From NCBI GenBank assembly GCA_937958315.1, contig CALFGH010000018.1, positions 1 to 6,603 on the forward strand: DNA of 6,603 nt, read 5' to 3'. The translations under genes and the position numbers were made by a program. Each line of letters starts with the position of its first letter. Position 1 is the first letter of the stretch. Positions 5,432 to 6,603 of this stretch are shown here, in pieces. This DNA comes from an uncultured Collinsella sp. Lineage in GTDB: Bacteria > Actinomycetota > Coriobacteriia > Coriobacteriales > Coriobacteriaceae. A model generated the notes under the pieces. That model was given only the letters and a program-made list of their open reading frames with translations. It searched no databases and was not told where the DNA came from.

Positions 5432-5580
5432 GTTACGGCGTTTTACCAAACGCCGTAACTGCTCGACGCTGCAAACCCGCCAGAGCGGCAATCTGCCTTT
5501 CAACTTCGGCGGCATGACCAGAAGGTCAATGCCGCCTTGTTTCAAGGCACCTTGCTCGCTCTGGCGGGTTTTCGCTGTCG
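5432..5580 (+). repeat. Structured element, copy 2 (candidate ncRNA or 3'-UTR repeat)
   Basis: Same layout as copy 1. The 28-nt hairpin (5432-5459) is identical, followed after 4 nt by CGACGCTGC (5464-5472). The long hairpin has 15 bp (5473-5487 with 5557-5571), a bulged T (5556), 4 bp (5488-5491 with 5552-5555), an inner helix TGCCTT/AAGGCA (5494-5499 with 5544-5549), an 8-bp helix (5508-5515 with 5529-5536) and the apical GACC-AGAA-GGTC (5516-5527) with a 1-nt bulge at 5528. It ends TCGCTGTCG; here CGAC (5464-5467) can pair with GTCG (5577-5580). Seven of the 15 outer pairs differ from copy 1 and all seven remain paired. It lies after the lipoprotein gene and before the convergent HAD gene. 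Confidence 0.85.
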
Positions 5581-5685
5581 TTGCCAAAACAGAGGCGTTC
5601 CCTTGGCTGGCTTAAAGTGGCGCTTGTACCCGTGGCGTTGCCATCGCTGCCGAAGGTGGCAGTCGGGGACATTTCTTTGTTGCGG

Positions 5686-5722
5686 GGGCAGCTAAAAGAG
5701 TTCCGTCCCACATTAGCTGCCC
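5686..5722 (-). terminator. 10-bp inverted repeat downstream of the HAD gene
   Basis: GGGCAGCTAA (5686-5695) is the exact reverse complement of TTAGCTGCCC (5713-5722), with a 17-nt loop. It starts about 18 nt beyond the HAD stop codon on the minus strand. No T-run follows the stem on that strand, so classical intrinsic termination is doubtful; a 3'-end structure for the HAD mRNA is the best reading. The rest of the spacer (5581-5685) shows only a 5-bp hairpin CTGCC/GGCAG at 5647-5662. Confidence 0.5.
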
Positions 5723-5739
5723 GTGGGAGGGATGAGCGG

Positions 5740-6408
5740 TTACTCGCCCAGCACCAGCGCCGCGAGCTCTGCCTGGGTGTCCACCACGTAGTCGGCGCCG
5801 GCGGCTTCCAGCTCTGCGCGGCCGCGGAAGCCCCAGCTGACGCCCGCGCTCTTAAGGCCGGCGTTGTGGCCGGTTAGGATATCGACATTGGAATCGCCCA
5901 CATAGAGCGTGGTTGCCGGATCAGCGCCCAACTCCTCCATCACATGCAGCGTGACGGGTGCTTCGGGCTTGGGCGGAAACGCATCGACACGGCCCTGCAC
6001 CAGCGCAAAGCGCTCGGAACCAAAATACTTCTCGATAAGCGGAGCCGCCGAGATGTGGTCCTTGTTGGTGAGCACGGCAAGCTGCACGCCCGCGGCACGC
6101 AGGCGGTCGAGCATCTCGATCGTGCCGGCATAGGGGGCGGTGTGGTCCTCCTTGTGCTCGCCGTAATAAGCCCTAAACTCGGCGAGCGTCTGCTCAAACA
6201 TACGGCCGTCGCCCGCGTACTCGGCGGGCATAAAGCGCTCAACCAGCTTGAGCATGCCGTTTCCCACCTTGTAGCGGTACTCGTCGACGGCAAACGTAGG
6301 CCAGCCGTGCATCTCGCAGGTATGGTTGCCGGCGGCCGCCAGGTCCTCGAGCGTGTTGAGGATGGTGCCGTCCAGGTCAAAGATCACATGGGAAAAAACT
6401 GCTGCCAT
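5740..6408 (-). CDS. gph: HAD-family hydrolase, phosphoglycolate phosphatase type
   Basis: A cytoplasmic phosphatase of the haloacid dehalogenase superfamily, subfamily IA. The 222-residue product shows all four motifs: I, DLDGT at residues 11-15 (nucleophile Asp11, acid/base Asp13); II, Thr114 in AVLTNKD; III, Lys147 in FPPKPEAP; IV, GDSNVD at 171-176 (Asp172, Asp176 for Mg2+). The helical cap lies at about residues 17-88. Overall resemblance is to Gph, which cleaves 2-phosphoglycolate, but substrate choice in this family cannot be read from sequence and pyrophosphatase or sugar-phosphatase activity is possible. The ATG at 6408 is chosen because GGGAG lies 5 nt upstream; an in-frame ATG at 6423 has no binding site. 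It converges on the lipoprotein gene. Confidence 0.9.
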   Translation of the reverse strand: MAAVFSHVIFDLDGTILNTLEDLAAAGNHTCEMHGWPTFAVDEYRYKVGNGMLKLVERFMPAEYAGDGRMFEQTLAEFRAYYGEHKEDHTAPYAGTIEMLDRLRAAGVQLAVLTNKDHISAAPLIEKYFGSERFALVQGRVDAFPPKPEAPVTLHVMEELGADPATTLYVGDSNVDILTGHNAGLKSAGVSWGFRGRAELEAAGADYVVDTQAELAALVLGE

Positions 6409-6443
6409 GAAAGCTCCCGTCATTGGGTTTCAAAACGCACCTC

Positions 6444-6449
6444 ATAATA
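6444..6449 (-). promoter_or_regulatory. Possible -10 box of the HAD gene
   Basis: TATTAT on the minus strand, a 5/6 match to TATAAT, 35 nt upstream of the start codon. No acceptable -35 hexamer was found at 16-18 nt spacing, so this is tentative. Confidence 0.35.
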
Positions 6450-6532
6450 CTGGGCTTATGCGTTGGGCGTGCTTGGAATCTGAACATCTCCAGGGATATC
6501 AAGCCGCATCGCGCCAATCATGCGATTCCGCC

Positions 6533-6603
6533 CTAGCAAATTCTCGGCAGCTGCTCTCCTACGAGCATGTCGAGGATGCGGGTCGAGCCCCAGCCGGTGC
6601 GCA
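6533..6603 (-). CDS. Probable 3' end of an unidentified gene, cut by the window edge
   Basis: A minus-strand frame enters from the right edge and stops at TAG (6533-6535) after 22 visible codons, ending in MLVGEQLPRIC. Third positions are mostly G or C, as in the confident genes, and the direction is the same as the HAD gene that follows about 125 nt downstream. The fragment is too short to name a family. A competing plus-strand frame (from ATG 6459) has poorer codon use and no ribosome binding site. Confidence 0.4.
   Translation of the reverse strand, partial: RTGWGSTRILDMLVGEQLPRIC

Noticed and set aside
1170..5459. The two identical 28-nt sequences as CRISPR repeats
   Set aside because: Only two copies 4.2 kb apart, each joined to a conserved long hairpin, with no spacer array and no cas genes.
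1202..5580. The structured elements as integron attC sites
   Set aside because: The stems with bulged bases are suggestive, but the GTTRRRY and RYYYAAC end motifs are missing from the hairpin ends, there is no cassette arrangement and no integrase is in view.
6459..6603. Plus-strand frame from ATG 6459 open to the window end
   Set aside because: No ribosome binding site, unbiased third codon positions, and an ATG only about 10 nt after the putative -10 region of the opposite strand. The minus-strand tail fits the local codon use better.

Overview
The window looks like a chromosomal segment from a GC-rich actinobacterium, most likely of the class Coriobacteriia (Collinsella-like). The grounds are strong G/C preference at third codon positions, GGAG-type ribosome binding sites, and a stand-alone Glc-type PTS IIA protein beside a phospho-beta-glucosidase. 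The assignment is by gene content and codon use only; no rRNA or other marker gene is present.

Layout, left to right. A gene start on the minus strand is cut off at the left edge (1-49). Positions 50-486 hold no convincing full-size gene, but look like a structured leader for that truncated gene: a minus-strand promoter, a 23-codon ORF with a near-perfect Shine-Dalgarno, and several hairpins. Then come pyrE (+, 487-1170), an RpiR-family regulator (-, 1430-2284), a divergent GH1 6-phospho-beta-glucosidase (+, 2487-3935), a Glc-type PTS EIIA (+, 4086-4622) with its own promoter and a strong terminator, a small lipoprotein of unknown function (+, 4856-5413), and a HAD phosphatase of the phosphoglycolate phosphatase type (-, 5740-6408). 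The right edge probably carries the 3' end of another minus-strand gene.

The middle genes form a sugar-utilisation module. The RpiR protein (HTH plus sugar-phosphate-binding SIS domain) faces the phospho-beta-glucosidase gene. A symmetric array of GCCAAA/TTTTGG half-sites lies between them and is the obvious operator candidate. The EIIA protein would help phosphorylate an incoming sugar or glucoside, but no EIIB/EIIC gene is in the window.

The most unusual feature is a ~149-nt structured element present twice in the same orientation (1170-1318 and 5432-5580). Each copy lies just after a plus-strand gene and before a convergent minus-strand gene. A 28-nt hairpin at its 5' end is identical in both copies. 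The long hairpin that follows differs in sequence but keeps its pairing: ten base pairs are changed on both sides with none broken, while the bulged T, the apical GACC-AGAA-GGTC hairpin and the flanking CGACGCTGC and TCGCTGTC are unchanged. That pattern points to selection on RNA (or single-stranded DNA) structure and is the best candidate here for an undescribed system.
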